From SM1-50 sp964467345 (GTDB taxonomy: Archaea > Thermoplasmatota > E2 > DHVEG-1), in contig CAYXPY010000033.1 of NCBI GenBank assembly GCA_964467345.1, positions 1 to 23,207 of the forward strand: DNA of 23,207 bases. Reading direction: 5' to 3'. Shown one piece after another: positions 7,116 through 14,625 of the stretch. Under the pieces are notes generated by a model. The model did not search any database, had not been told where the DNA came from, and saw only the letters and a program-made list of their open reading frames with translations. Position 1 is the first letter of the stretch. Each line of letters opens with the position of its first letter. The position numbers were made by a program, and so were the translations under genes.

Positions 7116-7697
7116 TCAGAGTAGTCCAAGACCGGTCATGAGAAGGATACCGGCAAGTAACCCAAAGATGGCGATGGTCTCAGTCATGACGGTAAAGATA
7201 ATACCTCGAGCCGCGACATCAGGGTTTCTGCCCACCGCGCTGATGGAGGATGAGGCGACCATCCCTTGGTTGATGGCTGAGATGCCTGTTAATCCCACGA
7301 TTAAGCCTATCCAGACTGCTGCTGAGCCGAGAACCGGGCTTGTCATATCTGCTCGTGCGGCTCCACCTAGAAGCCCGGCACCAAGCATCAAAAGAATAGC
7401 GGTTAACAATCCGTAGACTGCTTGGGTCATCGGTAGGACCGACAGCACCAGGCATTTCCCGAAAAGGTTTGGTTTTTCAGCGGTGACTGCGACACCAGCG
7501 GAGCCTGCGAAGGACAGACCGATTGCAGCGGAGATCCCAGCGATGCTAATCGCGATTGCGCAGCCAAGTATTAACAATATTTTGTTCTGATCCTCCTGTG
7601 TCGCTACTGTTTCTTCCTGTGCTTGTGCGATACCAGCCAAGAGAAGCAGAAGAATCGACAAGGCGAGTCCTAGCGTCATAATTGTTCTTTTGTTCAT
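7116..7697 (-). CDS. atpK: A-type ATP synthase subunit K (rotor proteolipid), duplicated, with signal-like leader
   Basis: The membrane rotor subunit that carries the coupling ion. The 193-residue product holds a signal-peptide-like leader (MNKRT, then a hydrophobic core at 7-24, with AQAQ at 24-27), an acidic linker, and two helical hairpins (about 38-110 and 120-193), i.e. a duplicated c subunit with four membrane helices. The ion-binding glutamate is E173 in MTETIAIFG of hairpin two. The equivalent position in hairpin one is M90 in LPMTQAVYG, so each subunit has one carboxylate site. L88, T91, Q92, Y95, Q144 and E173 match the Na+ ligands and nearby tyrosine described for Enterococcus hirae NtpK, so Na+ coupling is predicted. 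GGAGGT lies 9 bases before the ATG. It is third in the operon. Confidence 0.96.
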   Translation of the reverse strand: MNKRTIMTLGLALSILLLLLAGIAQAQEETVATQEDQNKILLILGCAIAISIAGISAAIGLSFAGSAGVAVTAEKPNLFGKCLVLSVLPMTQAVYGLLTAILLMLGAGLLGGAARADMTSPVLGSAAVWIGLIVGLTGISAINQGMVASSSISAVGRNPDVAARGIIFTVMTETIAIFGLLAGILLMTGLGLL

Positions 7698-7724
7698 TTT
7701 TTTTCTACCTCCAATGTTGTTTTT

Positions 7725-9710
7725 TTATTTTTCTACCCTCGTGTATCTTCTTTTTGTCTGAAATGGGTCGAATTCCTTTCCACCGCCTTCATAGAAACGG
7801 TTGAAGAACTCGACGTATTGAAGCCGTAACGAATGAACCGCTGCCCCTAAGGCTTGAATACCAAGGTTCGCGGTATGCAGGATAATAAGCAGAATCGGTA
7901 AGAAGACGATTCCGACGACCGGTACCAAGGCGGGGATGAGCTCGGCGACGACGTTAAAGGCAAGAGCCATCCCTGATGTCGCAAGACCCAGGGCAAGTAA
8001 CCGCGCGTAGGACAACCAGTCTCCCACATACCCGGTGATACCGAAAAATCCGATAGGCCCGCTGTTTAGGAAAACCAGGGCGATCCCGATAAGGGTCAGG
8101 ATGAGGGCGCTATACATCAGCATACTGCTAAGCTCCCAACGCAGAATAAACATGCCGATGAGCATCCCACCACCGATCTGAAGAGGCACCCAGGCGAAGT
8201 ACTGGGTGAAGAAAAGCTTGTATTTTTTTTGTCTCATCGCCTGGATAAGTCCCAGGACGATTCCAAGATTCAGATGAATCAGACCCATGAGTAAGGCGAT
8301 GGTGAGGATGACGAGAGGGTCCCCGAGAGCATCAAGGGGAAGATGAATACCTGCGATGGTCATGCTATACAAGGGTTTTGTTGAATCATGATAAATGAAC
8401 CGAGGGATGAAATCCCCAAAGAAACTGTTCATCAGCAGTCCCGCGATGGTTGTCGCAGTACCAAGCCAGATGCCAAGGAAACTCCAGTTTTTCAGGAAAG
8501 GACTGTGTTTCCCGAACTTCAGATACCCAAACAGTGACAGAAGCAGGATGACCAGTCCGTAGCCTGCGTCCCCCAGCATGAAGCCGAAGAAGATAATAAA
8601 GAAAATGCCCATGAACACCGTTGGGTTCAATTCATGATATTTTGGTGTCGCGAACAGTTCAAGGAAGGTGCGAAACGTCGATGCCCACGCTGGTGTCTCC
8701 AGATACGTCGGTGGATTATCAGGATTCGGTGATGGTGTCTCAAAGACCAGGGAACAATACCCCTTACAGGAGTCTTCAACGACGGATTGGATCGTTTCTT
8801 GGTTCTTTTCCAGCCCCCAACCCTTGATAACATAGGTGGTCTCTGTTTGGGTGAAGTTTCTCATGATTTCCTTTCGTGCTTTTTCAAAGGCTATCTCCTC
8901 ACGAAGCACGTAGAGGTTCTGGAGATGCTGATCGGCAAACACTCGGAGTTCTGCGAAAAGCTGTTCTGTGTGTTCCTCAATTGTTTTTTGTTTTTCTGCG
9001 ACGTCTTCTAGCGCGTCGGCTGGTGTACCAGAGAGCGCCTTGAAATCAAAGACGCTGAGGTACTCCCTGCTGATTTTTTCGATTTTCTCTTTTTCTTTTC
9101 TATGACCTGCGAGGAGCACTGCCCATTCTTTTTTCTTCCGGGTACCAAACTCCTTTGAAAACACTGTTATTGCGTCATCGGAACCTATCTGCTTTTGGAG
9201 TGCGGGGAAATTCGTTGTCCTGCCGGCAAGGACTATGACCGACGGAGAATCCTTAAAATCATCTAAATCAACAGAGAACTCTTTTAAAAGTTCCAGCTGT
9301 TTTTCTGTCTCTTCGTTTTTTATTTTCTGTTCGTTGAGCTGTCGTATTTCCTCATCAAGGGAGAGAATTTTTTTTTCAATTGTTGCGAAGACCTGTTCGA
9401 TATCAGAGGAAATCTGCGCAGGGGATCGGTTTTTTACTTCTTTTGTCTCCGGTATCTCCGGATGGAGCATCGCTTTGACGCCTTTCGGAGACTGTTTTGT
9501 TTTCACCAGGATGTCGATTAACTTTGTCAACCGCAGCTCATGTCCCCCATAGATGCTTGTCTCAGTAGGTACCTCGACTCTCCCGGTCATCTGGGTTGTT
9601 TCTGCATCCTCTTTCTCAATGTTTATGATTTGAACAAGACCCTGTTCATGGAGATTTTTTATGACATCCTCTAGATAACTTTGATGAAGTAGGATGGTTA
9701 CCTTTTTCAT
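7725..9710 (-). CDS. atpI: A-type ATP synthase subunit I (stator, a-type)
   Basis: The static membrane subunit that forms the ion half-channels against the proteolipid ring. The 661-residue product has a cytoplasmic domain of about 360 residues, rich in charged coiled coil (about 95-150 and 200-290), then a membrane domain starting at ELNPTVFMGIFFIIFFGFML. That domain contains GDAGYG (380-385) and about eight helices. Conserved arginines occur in GDWLSYARLLALG and in AAVHSLRLQYVEFF (R629); the latter motif is the usual site of the essential channel arginine, and VEFFNRFYEGGGKEFDPF closes the protein as in other family members. It follows subunit H by 20 bases and precedes K by 27 bases. Length and architecture are ordinary. 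Confidence 0.97.
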   Translation of the reverse strand: MKKVTILLHQSYLEDVIKNLHEQGLVQIINIEKEDAETTQMTGRVEVPTETSIYGGHELRLTKLIDILVKTKQSPKGVKAMLHPEIPETKEVKNRSPAQISSDIEQVFATIEKKILSLDEEIRQLNEQKIKNEETEKQLELLKEFSVDLDDFKDSPSVIVLAGRTTNFPALQKQIGSDDAITVFSKEFGTRKKKEWAVLLAGHRKEKEKIEKISREYLSVFDFKALSGTPADALEDVAEKQKTIEEHTEQLFAELRVFADQHLQNLYVLREEIAFEKARKEIMRNFTQTETTYVIKGWGLEKNQETIQSVVEDSCKGYCSLVFETPSPNPDNPPTYLETPAWASTFRTFLELFATPKYHELNPTVFMGIFFIIFFGFMLGDAGYGLVILLLSLFGYLKFGKHSPFLKNWSFLGIWLGTATTIAGLLMNSFFGDFIPRFIYHDSTKPLYSMTIAGIHLPLDALGDPLVILTIALLMGLIHLNLGIVLGLIQAMRQKKYKLFFTQYFAWVPLQIGGGMLIGMFILRWELSSMLMYSALILTLIGIALVFLNSGPIGFFGITGYVGDWLSYARLLALGLATSGMALAFNVVAELIPALVPVVGIVFLPILLIILHTANLGIQALGAAVHSLRLQYVEFFNRFYEGGGKEFDPFQTKRRYTRVEK

Positions 9711-9730
9711 CGTAGCCGGGAAAAGTATTC

Positions 9731-10042
9731 TTATTCCCCCTTCTGGACTTCAGTGATAATGAGTTTCACCGCATCAGGTGTCTTTTTTTTCGCGTTTTTT
9801 TCCATCTGAGCTATCGCGTCAGCTCCTTCCTTTTTTATGACCAGGATTTCCTTTTTTGCCTCTTCTTCCGCGTCCTCAGTGATTTTTTTTACCTTCTTCT
9901 GCGCCTGATCAATGATTTTTTGTTTTTCCTTCTCCGCTGTTTTATATGCTTTTTCAAGCAGTTTCTCCGCGTCTTTTTTTGCTTTTTCAATGGATTCCAA
10001 TGCATTGGTTTCTGCTTGTTTTATGTCCTTTATCGCTGTCAT
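9731..10042 (-). CDS. atpH: A-type ATP synthase subunit H (peripheral stalk)
   Basis: The 103-residue product is one continuous charged helix (Lys, Glu and Ala repeats such as AEKLLEKAYKTAEKEKQKI), as expected for subunit H, the coiled-coil partner of E in the stator stalk. No globular domain or membrane segment is present. It is the first gene of the ATP synthase operon. Its ATG at 10042 lies very near a predicted transcript start, and the only GGTGA upstream is about 15 bases away, so initiation may be close to leaderless. Because coiled-coil sequences carry little family-specific signal, the call leans on position ahead of subunit I and on the length. Confidence 0.88.
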   Translation of the reverse strand: MTAIKDIKQAETNALESIEKAKKDAEKLLEKAYKTAEKEKQKIIDQAQKKVKKITEDAEEEAKKEILVIKKEGADAIAQMEKNAKKKTPDAVKLIITEVQKGE

Positions 10043-10068
10043 GTCGTTATACCGGTATTCACCTTTCC

Positions 10069-10080
10069 TTTATTAGTATT
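10069..10080 (-). promoter_or_regulatory. Putative promoter of the ATP synthase operon
   Basis: On the minus strand AATACTAATAAAGG reads as a weak TATA-like box centred near 10073. It would start the transcript near 10047, just before the subunit H ATG. The 205-base gap 10043-10247 otherwise holds a long A/T tract (13 T from 10139, and 7 T near 10162) and no convincing small gene. The tract may act as an upstream promoter element or terminate antisense transcription. Confidence 0.35.
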
Positions 10081-10247
10081 TGGATAACAGTTACGCATGG
10101 TTTTTCCTCTAGAAATCGTCTCTCTTTTTTGTAAACAAATTTTTTTTTTTTGTAGAACATTTTTTTGCCCCCTCACTGCAATTCAGTGGCTCTTAAAAGA
10201 GATTTATCAGAAGCAAACAGAAAATCGCTCTCTATTCCAAGATCTGA

Positions 10248-11678
10248 TTAGAGAAACATCAACAAAGAAAGGACTGTTGCTATGATCATCGGAATTAACC
10301 CACCCAGAAAACCGATTTTAAACCAATATTTCAACGTCATATGAATCCCTTTTCGCTCCTCCAAGATGCCTAAGGAGACGATGTTTGCCGTCGAACCGAT
10401 CATCGTCATGTTCCCACCATAGCACGAGCCAAACAACAACGCCCACCACAATGCATTTGTCCCCAGTGAGGCGGTCATGCTCTGCATCACCGGGATAAGC
10501 ATGGCGACCACAAGGACATTGTCAAGCACCGAGGAGATCACTCCTGAGAGTATCAGGATTAACGGGATGAGCAGGAGAAGGTTTCCCCCGCCAAAGGAAA
10601 TCAATTCGTTGGAGACGATATCCGTGATACCAACGTATTTCAGACTCCCTGCTTTTGCAAAGATGAACATGAAGAAGATCAGCGTCCACCAGTCCACCTC
10701 CTTTGTGAGCAGCTCCTTTGCTTCATTTTTCCGCCACAGCATCGCAACACCCGCACCCGCTATTGAAAAGCCCACCAGCAGTGTGTTATGCGCCAGACCC
10801 ATAGCAAGCTCCAATCGATAATGAAGGGCAAGGCCTACGATGACTACAATGAAAATAAGAAGACTGCCACGGAACATCCCTTTGTCCTTGACATCGCACC
10901 ATTCCCCAAGCATCAGAGCTTGGTCTTCCCTTGAGTTGGCCTGGATTTTTTCATGCAGGTGTTTCAAGTCACCTTTCTGCCAAACCAAAATGATGATGAT
11001 CAAGCAAATCAGTGCTATCACACCGACGGGTAATGCGGTAACAATAAAATCCTCAAAGGTCAACCCTGACCGTAGCGCTATCATCACGCCGACAGGGTTG
11101 CCCAGCACCGTCCAGGAGCTACCGATATTCGTTGCCAAGACAACAGAAATGATGTAATTGACGGGGTTGATCTTATAAAAGTCACACAAATCAAGAACCA
11201 GGGTGCTCATTAAAAGAATCGAGGTGACCTCGTCAAGAAAAGCTGCCATAATTGCAGCTAATACAAGGAGCATCACCATAAGCAGGTTGACTCGAAATTT
11301 TGCTGCTTTGATGATCTTAAACAACATCCAGCGGAAACACCCTGACCGTCGAAGCAACCCCACCATCACCATCATACCGATAAGGAAAATGATGACATCA
11401 AGGTTCATGAACTCAATCGTGTTTGGTAAGTCAATAGTCCCGGTCAGCAAGAGGATAACAATGCCGATAAACGCGATAGCCACCCGTAGTTTCCAAAACA
11501 TCAGTGTCCCGATGACAAGAGCAATAAATATCGTGGCTGCTAACGTCTGAGGCCAATTATTCAGCAATCGAAAAATGACAAAACCGATCAGTATGTTGAC
11601 AACGATGTAGATAGCGAATTGTTTTGGGGTTCCACCTGAACCAGGGTCACCAAGGTCCTTCTCCTGAAATACCTCCAT
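10248..11678 (-). CDS. ArsB/NhaD-type (SLC13-like) membrane transporter
   Basis: A 476-residue polytopic membrane protein of the ion transporter superfamily that includes ArsB, NhaD and the divalent-anion/Na+ symporters. Two repeated halves are visible: DEVTSIL (149-155) and GNPVGVMI (193-200) in the first, and LDNVLVVAML plus GSTANIVSLG in the second. These are the hairpin and unwound-helix motifs where the substrate is bound. A hydrophilic loop (about 234-268) divides the halves. About 11-12 helices are expected. The first 20 residues are polar, and AGGGGAG lies just before the ATG. The substrate cannot be read from sequence: Na+/H+ exchange, arsenite or an organic anion are all possible. 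No ArsR or ArsA gene lies beside it, which weakens an arsenite role. The gene is transcribed toward the ATP synthase operon with a 205-base gap. Confidence 0.9.
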   Translation of the reverse strand: MEVFQEKDLGDPGSGGTPKQFAIYIVVNILIGFVIFRLLNNWPQTLAATIFIALVIGTLMFWKLRVAIAFIGIVILLLTGTIDLPNTIEFMNLDVIIFLIGMMVMVGLLRRSGCFRWMLFKIIKAAKFRVNLLMVMLLVLAAIMAAFLDEVTSILLMSTLVLDLCDFYKINPVNYIISVVLATNIGSSWTVLGNPVGVMIALRSGLTFEDFIVTALPVGVIALICLIIIILVWQKGDLKHLHEKIQANSREDQALMLGEWCDVKDKGMFRGSLLIFIVVIVGLALHYRLELAMGLAHNTLLVGFSIAGAGVAMLWRKNEAKELLTKEVDWWTLIFFMFIFAKAGSLKYVGITDIVSNELISFGGGNLLLLIPLILILSGVISSVLDNVLVVAMLIPVMQSMTASLGTNALWWALLFGSCYGGNMTMIGSTANIVSLGILEERKGIHMTLKYWFKIGFLGGLIPMIIATVLSLLMFL

Positions 11679-11721
11679 CTTGCTCCCCTTAAGAGTTTCA
11701 GCTTTTTTTTTTGGTATACCT

Positions 11722-11800
11722 CTTTCTGAGAAAGATCGTTAGCTACTCCTATAAAATCAATAGAATTATCTTTCGGCTAGGGGCTTCAGCGACTCTCAGA
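11722..11800. repeat. Nested inverted repeats between transporter and hydrogenase genes
   Basis: Three inverted repeats share one region. TCTGAGA (11725-11731) pairs with TCTCAGA (11794-11800). GAAAGAT (11730-11736) pairs with ATCTTTC (11768-11774). CTTTC/GAAAG (11722-11726/11730-11734) makes a short hairpin. The divergent gap 11679-11968 (290 bases) holds no recognisable gene besides these arms and two TATA-like boxes. The arms could be operator half-sites or a structured leader; chance is not excluded at 7 bases each. Confidence 0.5.
11749..11758 (-). promoter_or_regulatory. Putative TATA box of the ArsB/NhaD-type transporter
   Basis: On the minus strand GATTTTATAG reads as a TATA-like box. 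It would start transcription near 11725, about 47 bases before the ATG at 11678. The box lies in the middle of an inverted repeat (11730-11736 with 11768-11774), so a regulator binding both arms would cover the promoter. Confidence 0.35.
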
Positions 11801-11890
11801 AACATAGTCTGCTCAAGATATCCAACGTACGTTATGATGGTATTGTTTTTCCCTATAAGAAGATTATGAATATAAAAAAAAATAAAGTAT

Positions 11891-11904
11891 CTATTTAATA
11901 AATT
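11891..11904 (+). promoter_or_regulatory. Putative promoter of the hydrogenase operon
   Basis: CTATTTAATAAATT is a good TATA-like element. It would start transcription near 11924 and leave a leader of about 45 bases with GAAGGG (11957-11962) 6 bases before the ATG at 11969. A second, weaker box (TCTAAAAGATT, about 11926-11936) could start a shorter transcript. Confidence 0.45.
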
Positions 11905-11968
11905 GATACCGGAAATTTCTAATAGTCTAAAAGATTACATCCGCTGAAAAAACAGTGAAGGGTACTCT

Positions 11969-12406
11969 ATGGCTAAGAAGCTCTCCAAATCATTTAAGAA
12001 AGCATTATGGGTGTACCATTGCAATTCTGGTTCCTGTAACGGATGTGACATTGAAATCATCGCAGCTCTCTGTCCTCGATATGATGTCGAACGATTTGGG
12101 ATAAAACTCGTTGGCACACCCCGGCATGCGGATGTCCTTCTTATCACGGGGCCTGTCACCAGACAGCTTGTCGACAAAGTAAAACGGGTTTATGAGCAAA
12201 TGCCTGACCCAAAAGCAGTCATCTGTGTCGGAAATTGCGGTAACACCGGTGATGTGTTCTATGAATCCTATAATCTCGTCGGCCCTATCGATCAAGTCAT
12301 CCCTGTAGATGTCTACGTGATTGGCTGTCCACCACGACCGGAAAACATTATCAACGGGGTTACAAAGGCATGGATGAAGCTTGAGACGCTGGAGGCGAAA
12401 AAATGA
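11969..12406 (+). CDS. Group 4 [NiFe] hydrogenase small subunit (NuoB/EchC-like)
   Basis: Carries the [4Fe-4S] cluster closest to the [NiFe] site and passes electrons to or from the ferredoxin-like subunit. The 145-residue product has the compact NuoB-like form found in energy-converting hydrogenases. C23 and C26 lie in SCNGCDIE, C90 in VGNCGNTGDVF and C120 in GCPPRPENI, giving the four cluster ligands. There is no twin-arginine signal, so the protein is cytoplasmic. It is the first gene of a four-gene run in the order small subunit, NuoC-like, large subunit, NuoI-like, which is echCDEF order. It overlaps the next gene by four bases. Because the large subunit retains its nickel ligands, I read this as a hydrogenase rather than complex I; membership in Ech, Mbh or another subgroup is not resolved. 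Confidence 0.93.
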   Translation: MAKKLSKSFKKALWVYHCNSGSCNGCDIEIIAALCPRYDVERFGIKLVGTPRHADVLLITGPVTRQLVDKVKRVYEQMPDPKAVICVGNCGNTGDVFYESYNLVGPIDQVIPVDVYVIGCPPRPENIINGVTKAWMKLETLEAKK

Positions 12407-12942
12407 TCAGAGATACCCAGGTGACCCCTGAAGAGCTTGTGCAATCGTTCCTAACGACGTTTCCACAGACTATCACAAATCCTCGCATCGAACGACATAC
12501 GACCGGTGTAAAAAAAACAGAATTCGTCCACATCTGGATGCATGTCAATCGAACCGTGTTCAAAGACGTCGTCAAACACCTCTTTACGTTCGATGAATAC
12601 CCGCATTTTGTCGTCACATCCGGGTACGATATAAACGAAAATATCAACCTGGTCTATCATTTCTCACTGTATCATGGATTTCCTCATAAGGAGCTTTCCC
12701 TCAACTTCACGGTATCCGTACCAAAATCAGACCCGACCATTGACACCATCACCGATCTGTTCCCCGGTGCGCTGATTTCCGAACAAGAAAAACAAGAGAT
12801 GCTCGGGGTGAAAGTAACAAATATCCCTCTTGATAAACGTGTTTTCATCAGCGATGACTTCCCAAAGGATGTCTACCCCTGGCGCCGGGATGAAACCGGT
12901 CCGGAAAAATACGTAAAAAACCTTCACAAGGAGGAACCATGA
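12403..12942 (+). CDS. Group 4 hydrogenase NuoC/EchD-like subunit
   Basis: A 179-residue soluble protein of the NuoC (30-kDa) family, which packs against the large subunit in complex I and energy-converting hydrogenases and carries no cofactor. The fold-typical segment HLFTFDEYPHFVVTSGYD (about 46-63) is followed by YHFSLYHGFPHKELSLNFTV. The tail DKRVFISDDFPKDVYPWRRD matches the family ending in which the chain contacts the large subunit. ATGA overlaps join it to genes on both sides, so all four proteins are probably made in matched amounts. Sequence in this family is weakly conserved, so the call relies on both motif and position. Confidence 0.88.
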   Translation: MIRDTQVTPEELVQSFLTTFPQTITNPRIERHTTGVKKTEFVHIWMHVNRTVFKDVVKHLFTFDEYPHFVVTSGYDINENINLVYHFSLYHGFPHKELSLNFTVSVPKSDPTIDTITDLFPGALISEQEKQEMLGVKVTNIPLDKRVFISDDFPKDVYPWRRDETGPEKYVKNLHKEEP

Positions 12943-14165
12943 GCCAGACGACGAAAACAACGTATCAACTCCCTATCGGTCCTATCCATCCTGCGTTAAA
13001 AGAACCAGTGGCGTTCGAGTTTGAAATCGATGGTGAACAGATAATCGATGTGAGTGTGACCCTGGGCCATGTCCACCGGGCGATTGAATGGGCGGCACGC
13101 AAACGCAACCCCATCCAAGCGTTATATCTCGCTGAGCGTATCTGCGGTATCTGTTCGTACTGCCATCCCATGGCATTTGCCTTAGCAGTGGAACGACTCG
13201 CAAATATCGAAGTCCCTGAACATGCACAGTATCTCCGGGTTATCCATGGAGAACTGGAAAGGATTTGTTCTCACGTCCTTTGGGCGGGGGTCGCTGCTCA
13301 TGAGATCGGGTTTGATTCAGTCCTGTTTTTAACATGGGAGATACGAGAAAAAGTACTGGATTTAACTGAATATCTCTCTGGAAACCGGATTACGAAAGGA
13401 ATCACCATGATAGGTGGGGTACGACGCGATATCACCCCTGAGATGTATCCAAAGATTAAGGAATCCATGGACTATCTGAAAAACCAGTTTGGGAAACTCA
13501 AAAAGATCTTTTTAGAGGATAAGACATTTAAAATGCGCAGTCAAGGTTGTGGGATTCTTACAAAAGAAGATGCCTTGCGACTTGCTGCTGTCGGACCGAC
13601 CGCTCGAGCATCTGGTGTGAAAATAGACACCCGTCTTGATCAAAGCTATTTCGCTTACGGTGACCTTGATTTTGATTACATCACCCCTGATGTGCTCACT
13701 GGTGAAGTGAATGGTGACGTCTATGACAGGATCATCGTCCGTCTCTTAGAGGTGCAACAATCCATCTCCTTGATAGAACAATGTCTGGAACACATGCCAG
13801 AAGGACCGATTGTCTCAGAACCAAAGATAGCAAAACTGCTTGCGAGGTTAAAGAAAGCAGAAGGGGAAGGCATCGGTCGCATGGAAGCACCTCGTGGCGA
13901 AGTGTTTCATTACGTCAAGATGACCGCTAATGAAAACATTTACTCCTGGAAAGTACGGGCGCCGACCTATGCAAATATCATGCCCTGGGTTCCGATGCTG
14001 AAAGGCGGACAGATAGCAGATATCCCTATTGTGGCTGCCTCCACTGACCCCTGCATGTCCTGCACCAACAGAGTCGTTGTGATTGACAATACCAACACCT
14101 ACGCGCTTGATAAGGAGGATCTGCATCGGCGCAGCATCCAGAAAACCCGGAGGTTGACTGCATGA
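12939..14165 (+). CDS. Group 4 [NiFe] hydrogenase large (catalytic) subunit
   Basis: Holds the NiFe active site for H2 formation or uptake. The 408-residue product has both nickel-binding motifs: RICGICSYCH (67-76, ligands C69 and C72) and DPCMSC (370-375, ligands C372 and C375). NuoD of complex I lacks these cysteines, so this is a genuine hydrogenase subunit. GPIHPALKEPVAFEFEIDG at the N-terminus and the LGHVHRAIEWAA stretch are typical of group 4. A third cysteine (C75) lies just before the motif-one histidine. After the last nickel ligand there are 33 residues; I see no obvious HxH-type protease site, so whether the tail is cleaved is unclear. AAGGAGG lies 5 bases before the ATG at 12939, which overlaps the preceding stop codon; it is third in the operon. 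Confidence 0.95.
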   Translation: MSQTTKTTYQLPIGPIHPALKEPVAFEFEIDGEQIIDVSVTLGHVHRAIEWAARKRNPIQALYLAERICGICSYCHPMAFALAVERLANIEVPEHAQYLRVIHGELERICSHVLWAGVAAHEIGFDSVLFLTWEIREKVLDLTEYLSGNRITKGITMIGGVRRDITPEMYPKIKESMDYLKNQFGKLKKIFLEDKTFKMRSQGCGILTKEDALRLAAVGPTARASGVKIDTRLDQSYFAYGDLDFDYITPDVLTGEVNGDVYDRIIVRLLEVQQSISLIEQCLEHMPEGPIVSEPKIAKLLARLKKAEGEGIGRMEAPRGEVFHYVKMTANENIYSWKVRAPTYANIMPWVPMLKGGQIADIPIVAASTDPCMSCTNRVVVIDNTNTYALDKEDLHRRSIQKTRRLTA

Positions 14166-14563
14166 GATTTACCATGCTTCCTCAGGTGGTGGCTCAGCTG
14201 TTCAAAAAACCATTTACCAATAAGTTCCCAGCCAAGTATGCCCCCGCCTCAACGACGAAGTTCATTGAACAGGTCAAGAACGGGACAGCAAAAATCCATC
14301 CTCCTATCCAGACACCTCCGCATTTCCGCGGAAAAATCGTATATGAAAAGGAGAAATGCATCGGATGTAAACTATGCTTACAAGTCTGTCCCTCAGAAGC
14401 CATTGAGTTCAAACCAGAGGAGAAAAAAATAAGGGTTCTTCTTGCTCGCTGCACGTTTTGCTCCCAGTGTAACGATATCTGCCCGGTTTCTTGTCTACAC
14501 ATGAGCGATGAGTTCCTGCTGGCAGATACTGACAAATACTCAAAGGATCTGATCGTTGAATAA
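14162..14563 (+). CDS. Group 4 hydrogenase ferredoxin-like subunit (NuoI/EchF-like)
   Basis: A 133-residue two-cluster ferredoxin that links the hydrogenase small subunit to soluble ferredoxin. Two complete motifs are visible: CIGCKLCLQVCP (C66, C69, C72, C76) and CTFCSQCNDICP (C97, C100, C103, C107), enough for two [4Fe-4S] clusters. The 60-residue N-terminal extension, with MLPQVVAQLFKKPFTNKFP, resembles the NuoI/EchF arm that lies on the membrane subunit. The ATG at 14162 overlaps the large-subunit stop (ATGA). It is the last gene of the run; neither a NuoH-like nor a NuoL-like gene follows. Confidence 0.93.
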   Translation: MRFTMLPQVVAQLFKKPFTNKFPAKYAPASTTKFIEQVKNGTAKIHPPIQTPPHFRGKIVYEKEKCIGCKLCLQVCPSEAIEFKPEEKKIRVLLARCTFCSQCNDICPVSCLHMSDEFLLADTDKYSKDLIVE

Positions 14564-14625
14564 GCAAAGCAACTCCCTGATGTGAATTTTTCCCTTTCAC
14601 CTCTCTAATTCGAAACAAGAAAAAA

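Noticed and set aside
7088..7129. Longer subunit E from a TTG inside subunit K
   Set aside because: The ATG at 7087 has AGGAAG at good spacing and yields the typical N-terminus.
10139..10169. Long T-runs as a terminator
   Set aside because: They are T-rich on the plus strand, where no gene runs toward them; both flanking genes are on the minus strand.
10248..11678. Arsenite efflux pump ArsB
   Set aside because: The fold matches, but no arsR, arsA or arsC gene is nearby and the substrate motifs are not specific, so only the family-level call is kept.
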